DNA from: Chloroflexota bacterium
GTDB lineage: Bacteria > Chloroflexota > Anaerolineae > Promineifilales > Promineifilaceae
Length of the DNA: 40,766 bases
Assembly: GCA_024277135.1 (NCBI GenBank)
Contig: JAJRVV010000019.1
Location: 1 to 40,766, forward strand
Reading direction: 5' to 3'
In this document: in pieces, positions 7,224-14,274 of the stretch
Layout of the letters: the number at the start of each line of letters is the position of its first letter
How positions within the stretch are numbered: position 1 is the first letter of the stretch
Position numbers and translations under genes: made by a program
Notes under the pieces: model-generated
Told to the model about the DNA's origin: nothing
The model's input: the letters and a program-made list of their open reading frames with translations, nothing else
Database searches by the model: none

Positions 7224-9209
7224 ATGAAATTGGATTTTGGACGTGAAGTGTGCGGCCATCTGGCCCAGGCTGAAAAACGAGAATGGCTGGTGACCAACGG
7301 CATCGGCGGCTTTGCTTCCGGCACAATTGCCGGGCTGCTAACCCGCCGCTATCATGGGCTGCTGCTGGCGGCCTTGCAGCCTCCCCTAGGGCGGACGCTG
7401 TTGGCGGCCAAGCTGGACGAGACGGTGGAATATGATGGGTTGTACCCGGCCAGCGGCCGTTTCTACCCGCTGTTCGCCAACCGGTGGGTCACTGGCCCGG
7501 TGGAGCCATCCGGGTATCATTATCTCAACCGATTCCACCTGGAAGGAACGACGCCGGTTTGGACATTTGGCGTCGGTAACGCCCTGTTGGAAAAGCGGAT
7601 TTGGATGCAGCCCGGCGCTAACACCACCTACATCCAATACCGGCTGGCGCGCGCCACCGGCCCGCTGACGTTGGAGGCGAAGGTTTTTGTCAATTACCGG
7701 GATTATCATCACACCGCCATCGTCAATGAGTGGCAGCCGCACATCACCCCGGTGGCGCATGGCTTGCGGGTGCAGATGTTTGACACGGCCGTCCCCCTCT
7801 ACCTCTTCGGCCAAACCGCCAGCCTGACGCCCCAATTCGATTGGTATGAAGATTTTTACTTGAGCCTGGAGGAGTATCGCGGCCAAAATGATGTGCAGGA
7901 AGACCACGTTTACGCCGCGCTAATGCAGGCCATTCTCCGCCCTGGCAAAACAATGACGCTGGTGGCAACTACAGAAACAGAACCGGAACTGGATGGCGAT
8001 GCGGCATATGCCGTCCGTCAGACGTATGAGGCGGCACTGCTGGATAAAGCGCGAAACTGGCGTGGGATGGATATACCGCCGGCCATCGAACAGTTGACGC
8101 TGGCCGCCGATCAGTTTGTGGTAAAACGGCCGACCCAAAGCGACCCGGACGGCCGTTCCCTCATCGCCGGTTACCCCTGGTTCAGCGATTGGGGGCGGGA
8201 CACCATGATCGCCTTGCCCGGCCTGACGCTGGCCGCCGGCCGGCCAGAACTTGCCGCCCGCATCTTGCGCACTTATGCCCAATTTGTGGACAGAGGGATG
8301 CTGCCCAACCGCTTCCCAGATGAGGGCGAAACCCCGGAATACAACACGGTGGACGCCACGCTTTGGTATTTTGAGGCCATCCGCGCCTATCACGCCGCCG
8401 GGGATGACACCCTGGTGCGCGAACTGTTCCCGGTTCTGGCCGACATCATCGCCTGGCATCGGCGGGGAACCCGCTACCAAATCCACATGGACGAGAAAGA
8501 CGGCCTGATTTATGCCGGAGAGCCGGGCGTGCAGCTTACCTGGATGGACGCCAAAGTGGAGGATTGGGTGGTGACGCCGCGCATAGGCAAGCCGGTGGAA
8601 ATCAACGCGCTTTGGTACAACGCCCTGCGCATTATGGCTGATTTTGCCCGTTTGCTGGGCGAAGACGCCGCGCCCTACGCTGCCCTGGCTGACAAAGTGA
8701 AGCGGGGGTTTGGCCGCTTTTGGTATGAGGCGATGGGTTTTTGTTATGATGTGATTGATGGGCCGGAGGGGGATGACGGCCGTCTCCGCCCCAATCAACT
8801 ATTTGCCATCTCTTTGCCCCACAGCCCGCTGACCCCGGCTCAACAACGCTCGGCGCTGGATGCGTGCGGCCGTCATCTGCTGACCGCGCACGGTTTACGC
8901 AGCCTTTCCCCCGACGACCCCGAATACCTGGGGCATTATGGCGGCGACCAACGCAAACGAGACACCGCCTACCATCAAGGCACAGTCTGGAGTTGGCTGA
9001 TCGGCCCCTTCGTCGCCGCCCATCTGCGCGTTTACCAAAACCCGGCCCAGGCACGCACCTTCCTGGAACCCCTGCTGCGCCACCTGGCCGATCATGGCGT
9101 GGGCAGCATTAGCGAAATTTTTGACGGCGACCCACCCTTCACCCCGCGTGGCTGCATCGCCCAGGCGTGGAGCGTAGCCGAACTGCTGCGGCTGTGGCAC
9201 ATGACTTAG
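7224..9209 (+). CDS. Glycogen debranching enzyme (amylo-alpha-1,6-glucosidase, archaeal type)
   Basis: A 661-residue enzyme that would hydrolyse alpha-1,6 branch points of glycogen in the cytoplasm. The N-terminal domain begins REWLVTNGIGGFASGT, then RRYHGLLLAAL, the GDE_N signature. The (alpha/alpha)6 catalytic domain shows GYPWFSDWGRD near residue 316 and WMDAKVEDW near residue 440, followed by EINALWYNAL and DTAYHQGTVW; these are hallmarks of the GH133-like debranching family. A good SD (AGGAGA) lies 8 nt before the ATG. It precedes a pentose-phosphate cluster on the same strand, which fits a carbohydrate-storage role. Length agrees with family members of about 650-720 residues. Confidence 0.93.
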   Translation: MKLDFGREVCGHLAQAEKREWLVTNGIGGFASGTIAGLLTRRYHGLLLAALQPPLGRTLLAAKLDETVEYDGLYPASGRFYPLFANRWVTGPVEPSGYHYLNRFHLEGTTPVWTFGVGNALLEKRIWMQPGANTTYIQYRLARATGPLTLEAKVFVNYRDYHHTAIVNEWQPHITPVAHGLRVQMFDTAVPLYLFGQTASLTPQFDWYEDFYLSLEEYRGQNDVQEDHVYAALMQAILRPGKTMTLVATTETEPELDGDAAYAVRQTYEAALLDKARNWRGMDIPPAIEQLTLAADQFVVKRPTQSDPDGRSLIAGYPWFSDWGRDTMIALPGLTLAAGRPELAARILRTYAQFVDRGMLPNRFPDEGETPEYNTVDATLWYFEAIRAYHAAGDDTLVRELFPVLADIIAWHRRGTRYQIHMDEKDGLIYAGEPGVQLTWMDAKVEDWVVTPRIGKPVEINALWYNALRIMADFARLLGEDAAPYAALADKVKRGFGRFWYEAMGFCYDVIDGPEGDDGRLRPNQLFAISLPHSPLTPAQQRSALDACGRHLLTAHGLRSLSPDDPEYLGHYGGDQRKRDTAYHQGTVWSWLIGPFVAAHLRVYQNPAQARTFLEPLLRHLADHGVGSISEIFDGDPPFTPRGCIAQAWSVAELLRLWHMT

Positions 9210-9219
9210 ACAACACGTA

Positions 9220-9250
9220 GACATCCGATTTCTCCAAGAAATCGGATGTC
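9220..9250. repeat. Perfect 14-bp hairpin repeat (copy 1 of 3)
   Basis: GACATCCGATTTCT pairs perfectly with AGAAATCGGATGTC around a 3-nt loop. It lies between the debranching gene and gnd, 20 bp before the gnd start codon. Near-identical hairpins occur at 12180-12205 and 30677-30707, so this is a dispersed palindromic element as well as a possible terminator. No T-run follows here. Confidence 0.85.
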
Positions 9251-9269
9251 TGGCACAAAGGAGAAAAAC

Positions 9270-10181
9270 ATGAAACTGGCAATGATTGGACTGGGAAAAA
9301 TGGGGGGCAACATGTCCCGCCGTCTCATCAAAGGCGGGCATCAAGTTGTCGGCTATAACCTGGAGCCGGAATCGACCAAACAACTGGCGGCAGAAGTGGG
9401 GTTGATTCCGGCCGATTCCCTCGCCGAAGCGGTGGGCAAAATGGACGCCCCCCGCGTCGCCTGGGTCATGGTTCCCGCCGGCCGTCCCACAGAACGCGTC
9501 ATCAACGCCCTGGCCGACTTATTCCAACCCGGCGATTTGATTGTGGATGGCGGCAACAGCAATTACAAAGATACCATGCGCCGCGCCGCCGAGTTAGCCG
9601 AAAAAGGCATCCATTTTGTGGACGTGGGAACCAGCGGCGGCGTGTGGGGGTTGGCCGAAGGATACAGCATGATGGCTGGCGGCAGCGACGAGGCGTTGGC
9701 GATTTTACGGCCGGCGCTGGAAACGCTGGCGCCAGGGGCGGAAACGGGCTGGGGGCATGTCGGCCCCAGCGGGTCAGGCCATTTTGTGAAGATGGTGCAT
9801 AACGGCATCGAATATGGGCTGATGCAGGCGTATGCCGAGGGATTTGAGATCATGCGCGCCAAGCCGGATTTTGACCTGGATTTGCACCAGGTGGCGGAAA
9901 TCTGGCGGTTTGGCAGCGTGGTGCGCTCCTGGCTGTTGGATTTAACGGCGAACGCGCTGGCGGATGACCAGGAGTTGAGCGGCATCAAAGGGTTTGTGTC
10001 GGACAGCGGCGAGGGGCGGTGGACGGTGTTCGAGGCGATTGATTTGGATGTGCCGGCGCCGGTCATCACCCATTCCTTGTTTGCCCGGTTTGTCAGCCGC
10101 CAGGACGAGAGCTATGCGGCCAAACTGCTGGCGGCGATGCGGAATCAGTTTGGCGGCCATGCGGTGGTGAAGGCGGATTGA
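9270..10181 (+). CDS. gnd: 6-phosphogluconate dehydrogenase, decarboxylating, short form
   Basis: It converts 6-phosphogluconate to ribulose-5-phosphate and CO2 with reduction of NAD(P). The start is set at ATG 9270, preceded by AAGGAG, rather than the in-frame ATG at 9246 inside the hairpin. This gives MKLAMIGLGKMGGNM with the GxGxxG dinucleotide motif at residues 7-12. Further signatures are DGGNSNYKDT, DVGTSGGVWG and GPSGSGHFVKMVHNGIEYG, which includes the catalytic lysine. At 303 residues it is the short YqeC-type form, which is often NAD-linked, rather than the 470-residue classical enzyme. It feeds the rpiA product found downstream. It contains no exact ACGGCCGT, unlike most neighbours. 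Confidence 0.95.
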   Translation: MKLAMIGLGKMGGNMSRRLIKGGHQVVGYNLEPESTKQLAAEVGLIPADSLAEAVGKMDAPRVAWVMVPAGRPTERVINALADLFQPGDLIVDGGNSNYKDTMRRAAELAEKGIHFVDVGTSGGVWGLAEGYSMMAGGSDEALAILRPALETLAPGAETGWGHVGPSGSGHFVKMVHNGIEYGLMQAYAEGFEIMRAKPDFDLDLHQVAEIWRFGSVVRSWLLDLTANALADDQELSGIKGFVSDSGEGRWTVFEAIDLDVPAPVITHSLFARFVSRQDESYAAKLLAAMRNQFGGHAVVKAD

Positions 10182-10264
10182 CGACCAGAATCTATGAAAC
10201 GGCCGTCTTATGTTATTATTAAAACTCGCCAAAAAACAGAATCAAGATAAGGGAGATAAACGCA

Positions 10265-10489
10265 ATGAGACAAATCAAAATCATTGTCGAGAAACATCCT
10301 GACGGGTATGTAGCTTATCCACTTGGCCTCAAAGGCGTAGTTGTTGGTGAAGGTGATTCGTATGAAGAAGCGTTAGCAGATGTAAAATCGGCGATTGCGT
10401 TTCATATTGAAACCTTTGGGCCAGATGTACTGGAAAAAGACTCCCCGATCTTAGAAGCTTTTGTGGCAGAGGCGGGAATAGCTATCTGA
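10265..10489 (+). CDS. hicB: HicB-family antitoxin (first module)
   Basis: A 74-residue HicB-like protein beginning MRQIKIIVEKHPDGYVAYPL, with the EGDSYEEALADVKSAI helix typical of the partial RNase-H-fold antitoxin. It would bind and neutralise the HicA mRNA interferase. A GGGAG sits upstream of the ATG. The stop overlaps the start of the downstream hicA frame (TGATG), so the two are translationally coupled in the hicB-hicA order. The region is clearly more AT-rich than its neighbours, lacks ACGGCCGT inside the genes, and interrupts the gnd-nnrE-rpiA cluster. All this suggests horizontal arrival. Its toxin partner carries a nonsense codon. Confidence 0.85.
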   Translation: MRQIKIIVEKHPDGYVAYPLGLKGVVVGEGDSYEEALADVKSAIAFHIETFGPDVLEKDSPILEAFVAEAGIAI

Positions 10490-10728
10490 TGACCAAATTT
10501 CCTGTTGATGCGCCGTGAAGAAAGGTTATTCGGGCGTTTGAGTCTCTCGGATTTCGCTTGCTTCGAGAGGGAAATCATATTGCGCTGGTGCGAGAAAATC
10601 CAGATGGTACCCGCACGCCGTTAACCATGCCCAACCATCGTCGGATTAAAGGGTCAACATTGCGTACCATCCTCACGCAGGCGAGTCTATCGAGGAGTGA
10701 ATTCCTGAAAGCTTATCAAGAGGTCTGA
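10489..10728 (+). pseudogene. hicA: HicA-family toxin with an in-frame TGA at codon 10
   Basis: The frame that starts at the ATG overlapping the hicB stop reads MTKFPVDAP, then TGA (10516-10518), then continues openly as RKVIRAFESLGFRL to a TGA at 10726-10728, 80 codons in all. The continuation is a good HicA/YcfA sequence: REGNHIALV carries the conserved His, and TMPNHRRIKGSTLRTIL is the usual end of the fold. HicA cleaves mRNA; loss of the first strand through nonsense would inactivate it. Alternatives are reinitiation at a downstream non-ATG codon or a sequencing error (TGA for CGA or AGA). Read as drawn, it is a disarmed toxin left beside an intact antitoxin. Confidence 0.8.
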
Positions 10729-10742
10729 TTGATAGGAACAAC

Positions 10743-11465
10743 ATGAGCAATCCTCCTTACCTGGATACTGACCAAATGCGGGAAGTGGATCGGGCGATGA
10801 TTGAAGAGTATCACATCAAGTTGATCCAGATGATGGAGAATGCGGGACGCAATCTGGCGCATCTGGCGCGGACGCGGTTCTTGGGCGGCAATCCGCGCGG
10901 CAAACAGGTGGTGGTTTTGGCGGGACGGGGCGGCAATGGCGGCGGTGGGCTGGTATGCGCCCGCCGTTTGCATAATTGGGGGGCGCAGGTGACGGTGGCG
11001 ACGACGCATGAGGCGGCGCAGTTTAGCGGTGTGCCCGGCCATCAAATGGATGTGGCGCAGCGAATGGGGGTGGAAGTGCATGAAGGCACGGCCGTACCCC
11101 CCACCCTCTCTTCTCCCCACCTGATCATTGACGCCCTCATCGGCTACTCTTTGTCCGGCGCGCCGCGGGGGACGGCGCGGCAGTTGATAGAATGGGCCAA
11201 CGCTCAAAACGCGCCAATTTTGAGCCTGGATGCTCCTTCTGGGCTAGATACAACCACAGGAACGGTGTACGATCCGGCCATGAAGGCGACGGCGACGATG
11301 ACGTTGGCCCTGCCCAAAATCGGCTTGAAAGCGGGCCTGGCGGCGGGCGTTGTCGGCGAGTTGTATTTGGCGGACATCAGCGTGCCGCCTGGCTTGTACG
11401 TCGGGCTGGGGCTGGATGTTGGCCCGATTTTTGCAAAGGAAGAAATTGTACGAGTGACAGGGTGA
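10743..11465 (+). CDS. nnrE: NAD(P)H-hydrate epimerase (YjeF N-terminal domain only)
   Basis: A 240-residue protein that epimerises R- and S-forms of damaged hydrated NAD(P)H so that a dehydratase can repair them. Family features: DQMREVDRAMIEE, MMENAGRNLAHLA, the glycine-rich loop LAGRGGNGGGGLVCARRL, DALIGYSLSGAPRG and SLDAPSGLD. Only the YjeF_N epimerase domain is present; the ADP/ATP-dependent dehydratase domain often fused to it is missing and must lie elsewhere. SD AGGA is 5 nt before the ATG. rpiA begins 5 nt after its stop, so they are probably co-transcribed. Confidence 0.92.
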   Translation: MSNPPYLDTDQMREVDRAMIEEYHIKLIQMMENAGRNLAHLARTRFLGGNPRGKQVVVLAGRGGNGGGGLVCARRLHNWGAQVTVATTHEAAQFSGVPGHQMDVAQRMGVEVHEGTAVPPTLSSPHLIIDALIGYSLSGAPRGTARQLIEWANAQNAPILSLDAPSGLDTTTGTVYDPAMKATATMTLALPKIGLKAGLAAGVVGELYLADISVPPGLYVGLGLDVGPIFAKEEIVRVTG

Positions 11466-11470
11466 TTTTG

Positions 11471-12151
11471 ATGAGTCTGGATGAGTTAAAACGACAGGCG
11501 GCAGAGCAGGCGGCGGCGTTGGTGCAGTCGGGGATGGTGGTTGGTTTGGGGACGGGCAGCACGGCCGTCCACATGGTGCGGGCGATTGGGCGCATGTTGG
11601 CGGATGGTCGTTTGCAGGATGTGGTCGGCATTCCCACCTCTGAAGCCACCGCGCAAGAAGCCAGACGATGCGGCATTCTCCTGACAACCTTTGATCAACA
11701 CCCAACGATTGACATCACCATTGACGGCGCGGACGAAATCGCGCCCAACCTGGATTTGATCAAAGGATTGGGCGGCGCCTTGTTGCGCGAAAAAATTGTG
11801 GCGGCCGTTTCTAAACAAATGGTAGTGGTCGCCGATCACAGCAAACGGGTGGCGAAATTGGGCACGCGAGCGCCGGTTCCGGTGGAAGTGATCCCTTTTG
11901 CCCAACGGCCGGTGCAAACGTATCTGGAGTTATTAGGGGCGCGGGTGGTTCTACGACAGAAAGAGGGGCAGGTGTTCCAAACAGATGAAGGCAACCTGAT
12001 TCTGGATTGTCATTTTGCCGGGATTGACGATCCGGCGGGATTGGGCCAAGCAATCCGGCAGCAGCCGGGGGTGGTGGAGCATGGGTTGTTTTTGGGGATG
12101 GCGTCACGCGCGTTTGTGGCGACAGAAAGCGGGGTTGCAGTTTTGGAATGA
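11471..12151 (+). CDS. rpiA: Ribose-5-phosphate isomerase A
   Basis: It interconverts ribose-5-phosphate and ribulose-5-phosphate, using the product of the upstream gnd. The open frame extends back into nnrE, but the start is placed at ATG 11471 because homology begins at MSLDELKRQAAEQAA and it leaves a 5-nt gap after nnrE. Active-site signatures are GLGTGSTA (residues 24-31), IDGADEI near residue 82, and KGLGGALLREKIVA with the conserved Lys/Glu. The 226-residue length is normal. A canonical intrinsic terminator follows 28 bp downstream, so this ends the transcription unit. Confidence 0.95.
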   Translation: MSLDELKRQAAEQAAALVQSGMVVGLGTGSTAVHMVRAIGRMLADGRLQDVVGIPTSEATAQEARRCGILLTTFDQHPTIDITIDGADEIAPNLDLIKGLGGALLREKIVAAVSKQMVVVADHSKRVAKLGTRAPVPVEVIPFAQRPVQTYLELLGARVVLRQKEGQVFQTDEGNLILDCHFAGIDDPAGLGQAIRQQPGVVEHGLFLGMASRAFVATESGVAVLE

Positions 12152-12179
12152 AACGAACGCCTCTCCCCCCTTTCGCCAG

Positions 12180-12211
12180 CATCCGATTTGACTCTGAATC
12201 GGATGTTTTTT
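12180..12211 (+). terminator. Rho-independent terminator of the rpiA unit (hairpin repeat copy 2)
   Basis: CATCCGATT and AATCGGATG form a 9-bp stem around an 8-nt loop, followed immediately by TTTTTT (12206-12211). The stem is the same word as in the hairpins at 9220 and 30677. Unlike them it has the T-run expected of intrinsic termination. Confidence 0.88.
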
Positions 12212-12252
12212 GCGTGATGGGGTTATGGCGTTCTCAATGAAACCGAACCCGG

Positions 12253-12258
12253 TATAAT
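12253..12258 (+). promoter_or_regulatory. -10 box TATAAT 7 nt before a GTG start (leaderless-type)
   Basis: A perfect TATAAT ends 7 nt before the GTG at 12266. A weak TTCTCA (12231-12236) lies 16 nt upstream as a possible -35. Transcription would begin at or next to the start codon and no ribosome binding site is visible, so a leaderless mRNA is likely. Confidence 0.65.
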
Positions 12259-12265
12259 TCTGTTT

Positions 12266-14263
12266 GTGATGAAGGAATTGAGTGATCGCGCAAAGTTGGC
12301 GTTGACGGCCGCGCTGGTGGGCGGGACGGCCGTACTCCTCTACTGGCCCACCCTGCGCCTGCCCCTCATCTACGACACCCTGCTGCACATCCGCATTACC
12401 AAATCGCTGGACTTTGCCAACGTCTGGCTGCCGACGGAGGCGTTTGGTTTTTACCGGCCGCTCACCTTTTTGCCGCTCCTGATCATCAAGTCGCTCTGGG
12501 GGTATTATCCCAACTGGCTGCTGCATGGTCTCAACGTGTTTCAGCATGGCTTGAACGCGGCGCTGCTGTCAGCGCTGGTGTGGCGGCTGTGGCGCAGTTG
12601 GCCCCAGGCCATAGTCACCGGCCTGCTCTTTGCCCTGTTCCCTTTTTCTTATCAGGCCGTCGCCGTCTACGGCCACAACGTCCACCCTGCCATCGCCGGC
12701 CTGATTTTGCTGGGACTGCACGCTTACTTAACGGCAAAGCAGAAAGCAGTTGTCAGGATTCACAATTCACAAGCGACCTGGGGCCGCCCACAATCTCACA
12801 ATTCACAATTCTTCTGGTGGAGCCTCACGGCCGTCTTCTTCCTCCTCAGCCTGCTCAGCCATGAATCGGCCGTCCTCTTCGGCGCCTTCGCCGCCCTGGT
12901 GCAATTCGCCAATCCAAAATCCAAAATCCAAAATCCAAAATCCCACCCCTGGCTGATCTTTTTGGCTTTAGGCGCTCTTTACGCTATCAGTTATCAGTTT
13001 TTGCCCATCAGCCGCGCGCCCCAGGCAGGAGTAGATGAGATGGGAGGGCTGTGGCTGCGCCTGCTTTACCTGCTGCAATCGGGCGCTTATCCATTCGCCT
13101 GGTTTGCCCACCTGTTCCCCAAATTGCGGGCGGATGGGGTGGCGCTGATCGGCGTGGCTTTGACATTGGCGCTGGTCATTTGGCGCATTCGGCAGACCGA
13201 TGGCTGGCGGCCGCTGCTTTTGGGCTGGGGCTGGTGGGCGCTGGCGGCGGGGGTGATCGTCATTCCGCTGCCCACCGGATATTTGCTGCACGGGCCGCGT
13301 TTGTTGTACTTAGGCTCCATCGGCGTCGCTGTTGGTTGGGGAGCGTTGTTAACAGTCAACAGTCAACAGTTAACAGTTAACGGTCAACATATCGTTGCCA
13401 GAGGCGGCCGTTTGCTCTTATTGGTTTTTATTTTGGGGACGAGCGGGTTGTTTGTGCGCGGGCGGCTGGCGGATTATGAGCGGCTGACGGCGCCGGTGAT
13501 GGTGATGCGGGAGGTGATGGCGGCGCGGCCGTCTGCCGGTGGCGCGCTGTTTGTCAACCTGCCGCAATGGATCGCGCCGCCGCGCAACACGTATGCCGTC
13601 GGCGTTGAATTTGTGGCGATGCTGGGGGATTATCTGTTTGTGGAGGAATTGGGCTGGGAGAATGGCGCGCCGGGGCAAATGGTGCAGGCGGTGGTGGTGC
13701 CTGATCTGCTGCGGGAGACGAGTTATGGATATGCCCTGCATGATCAGACGCCGTTGAGTGAACTGAAGGCGGGTAAGACGGAAACGGCCGTCATCCTCAC
13801 CCGCTACCTGGATGCCGGCGTCACCGGTGAATTTGTGGGGACGTGGCAACTGTTGCCCCCAGACGGCCGTCCCCCCTTGTGGCAGTTGGGACCGTATCGG
13901 CTAGAGGCAGGGAACGCGGTTCTATGTGATGGGCAAACGGCCGTCACCCTCGCCTGGCAGTTGGAAAAACCCGCCGCCATCCCGCCCACAACTTCCCTGT
14001 TTGTGCAGCTATTTGACGACGCTGGCCAACTCATCGCCCAGGCGGATGGGCCGCCGTTGGGTTTGCGCGCCGATCTACTGCCCGCCGGCCCGTTGCAGCT
14101 CACCGATGTGCGGCAGTTGCCGACCGGCCGTTCGCAGCCGGTGAGTTTATGGGTGGGGGCGTATGATTTTGTGTCCGGGGAGCGGTTGCCGGGGGTGGAT
14201 GGGGGGGGACGGTCGTTGCCGGACAACGCCGCTCTGCTGGAAATCAACCAGTGCCAGCCATGA
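12266..14263 (+). CDS. GT-C-type polytopic membrane protein with three in-frame heptamer insertions
   Basis: A 665-residue protein with a polytopic N-terminal part of about ten hydrophobic segments and a soluble C-terminal domain of about 200 residues. The membrane part resembles GT-C glycosyltransferases: an acidic first loop (LIYDTLLHIRI) and the FYRPLTFLPLL stretch. No sugar donor can be named. Three heptamer arrays lie in frame: residues about 164-182 (RIHNSQ...SHNSQF), 216-226 (NPKSKIQNPKS) and 361-375 (TVNSQQLTVNGQ), all in loops between hydrophobic segments. The start is GTG 12266 or ATG 12269, just after a TATAAT. Stops 11 bp short of the convergent gene at 14275. The C-terminal domain resembles the soluble ends of the two neighbours. 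Confidence 0.75.
   Translation: MMKELSDRAKLALTAALVGGTAVLLYWPTLRLPLIYDTLLHIRITKSLDFANVWLPTEAFGFYRPLTFLPLLIIKSLWGYYPNWLLHGLNVFQHGLNAALLSALVWRLWRSWPQAIVTGLLFALFPFSYQAVAVYGHNVHPAIAGLILLGLHAYLTAKQKAVVRIHNSQATWGRPQSHNSQFFWWSLTAVFFLLSLLSHESAVLFGAFAALVQFANPKSKIQNPKSHPWLIFLALGALYAISYQFLPISRAPQAGVDEMGGLWLRLLYLLQSGAYPFAWFAHLFPKLRADGVALIGVALTLALVIWRIRQTDGWRPLLLGWGWWALAAGVIVIPLPTGYLLHGPRLLYLGSIGVAVGWGALLTVNSQQLTVNGQHIVARGGRLLLLVFILGTSGLFVRGRLADYERLTAPVMVMREVMAARPSAGGALFVNLPQWIAPPRNTYAVGVEFVAMLGDYLFVEELGWENGAPGQMVQAVVVPDLLRETSYGYALHDQTPLSELKAGKTETAVILTRYLDAGVTGEFVGTWQLLPPDGRPPLWQLGPYRLEAGNAVLCDGQTAVTLAWQLEKPAAIPPTTSLFVQLFDDAGQLIAQADGPPLGLRADLLPAGPLQLTDVRQLPTGRSQPVSLWVGAYDFVSGERLPGVDGGGRSLPDNAALLEINQCQP
12758..12811. 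repeat. In-gene heptamer repeats (TTCACAA family), two clusters
   Basis: ATTCACA twice at 12758-12771 and CAATCTCACAATTCACAATT at 12791-12810. Both are inside the GT-C gene and translated as HNSQ-type peptides. ATTCACA-type heptamers are a familiar STRR word in filamentous cyanobacteria. Confidence 0.75.
12914..12941. repeat. In-gene heptamer repeat (CCAAAAT x4)
   Basis: Four perfect CCAAAAT units inside the GT-C gene are translated as NPKSKIQNPKS. The same word on the opposite strand (GATTTTG) occurs inside recD2 at 36703-36744. Confidence 0.88.
13348..13389. repeat. In-gene heptamer repeat (GTCAACA/GTTAACA x6)
   Basis: Six units (GTTAACA, GTCAACA, GTCAACA, GTTAACA, GTTAACG, GTCAACA), 42 bp, so exactly 14 codons. 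They are translated as VNSQQLTVNGQ in a loop of the GT-C protein. Confidence 0.88.
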
Positions 14264-14274
14264 AGCGGATCAAG

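Noticed and set aside
10489..10728. UGA recoding (selenocysteine or Trp) in the first hicA
   Set aside because: HicA has no selenoprotein relatives, no SECIS-like element is apparent, and TGA is used as the normal stop in many genes here. A nonsense mutation is simpler.
11192..11470. 93-codon upstream extension of the rpiA frame
   Set aside because: It overlaps nnrE in another frame and reads as nonsense; ATG 11471 matches the family start.
12914..12941. NPKSKIQNPKS as a conserved protein motif shared by the GT-C protein and RecD2
   Set aside because: The peptide is encoded by heptamer DNA repeats in both genes, so it is shared through the repeat and not through protein homology.
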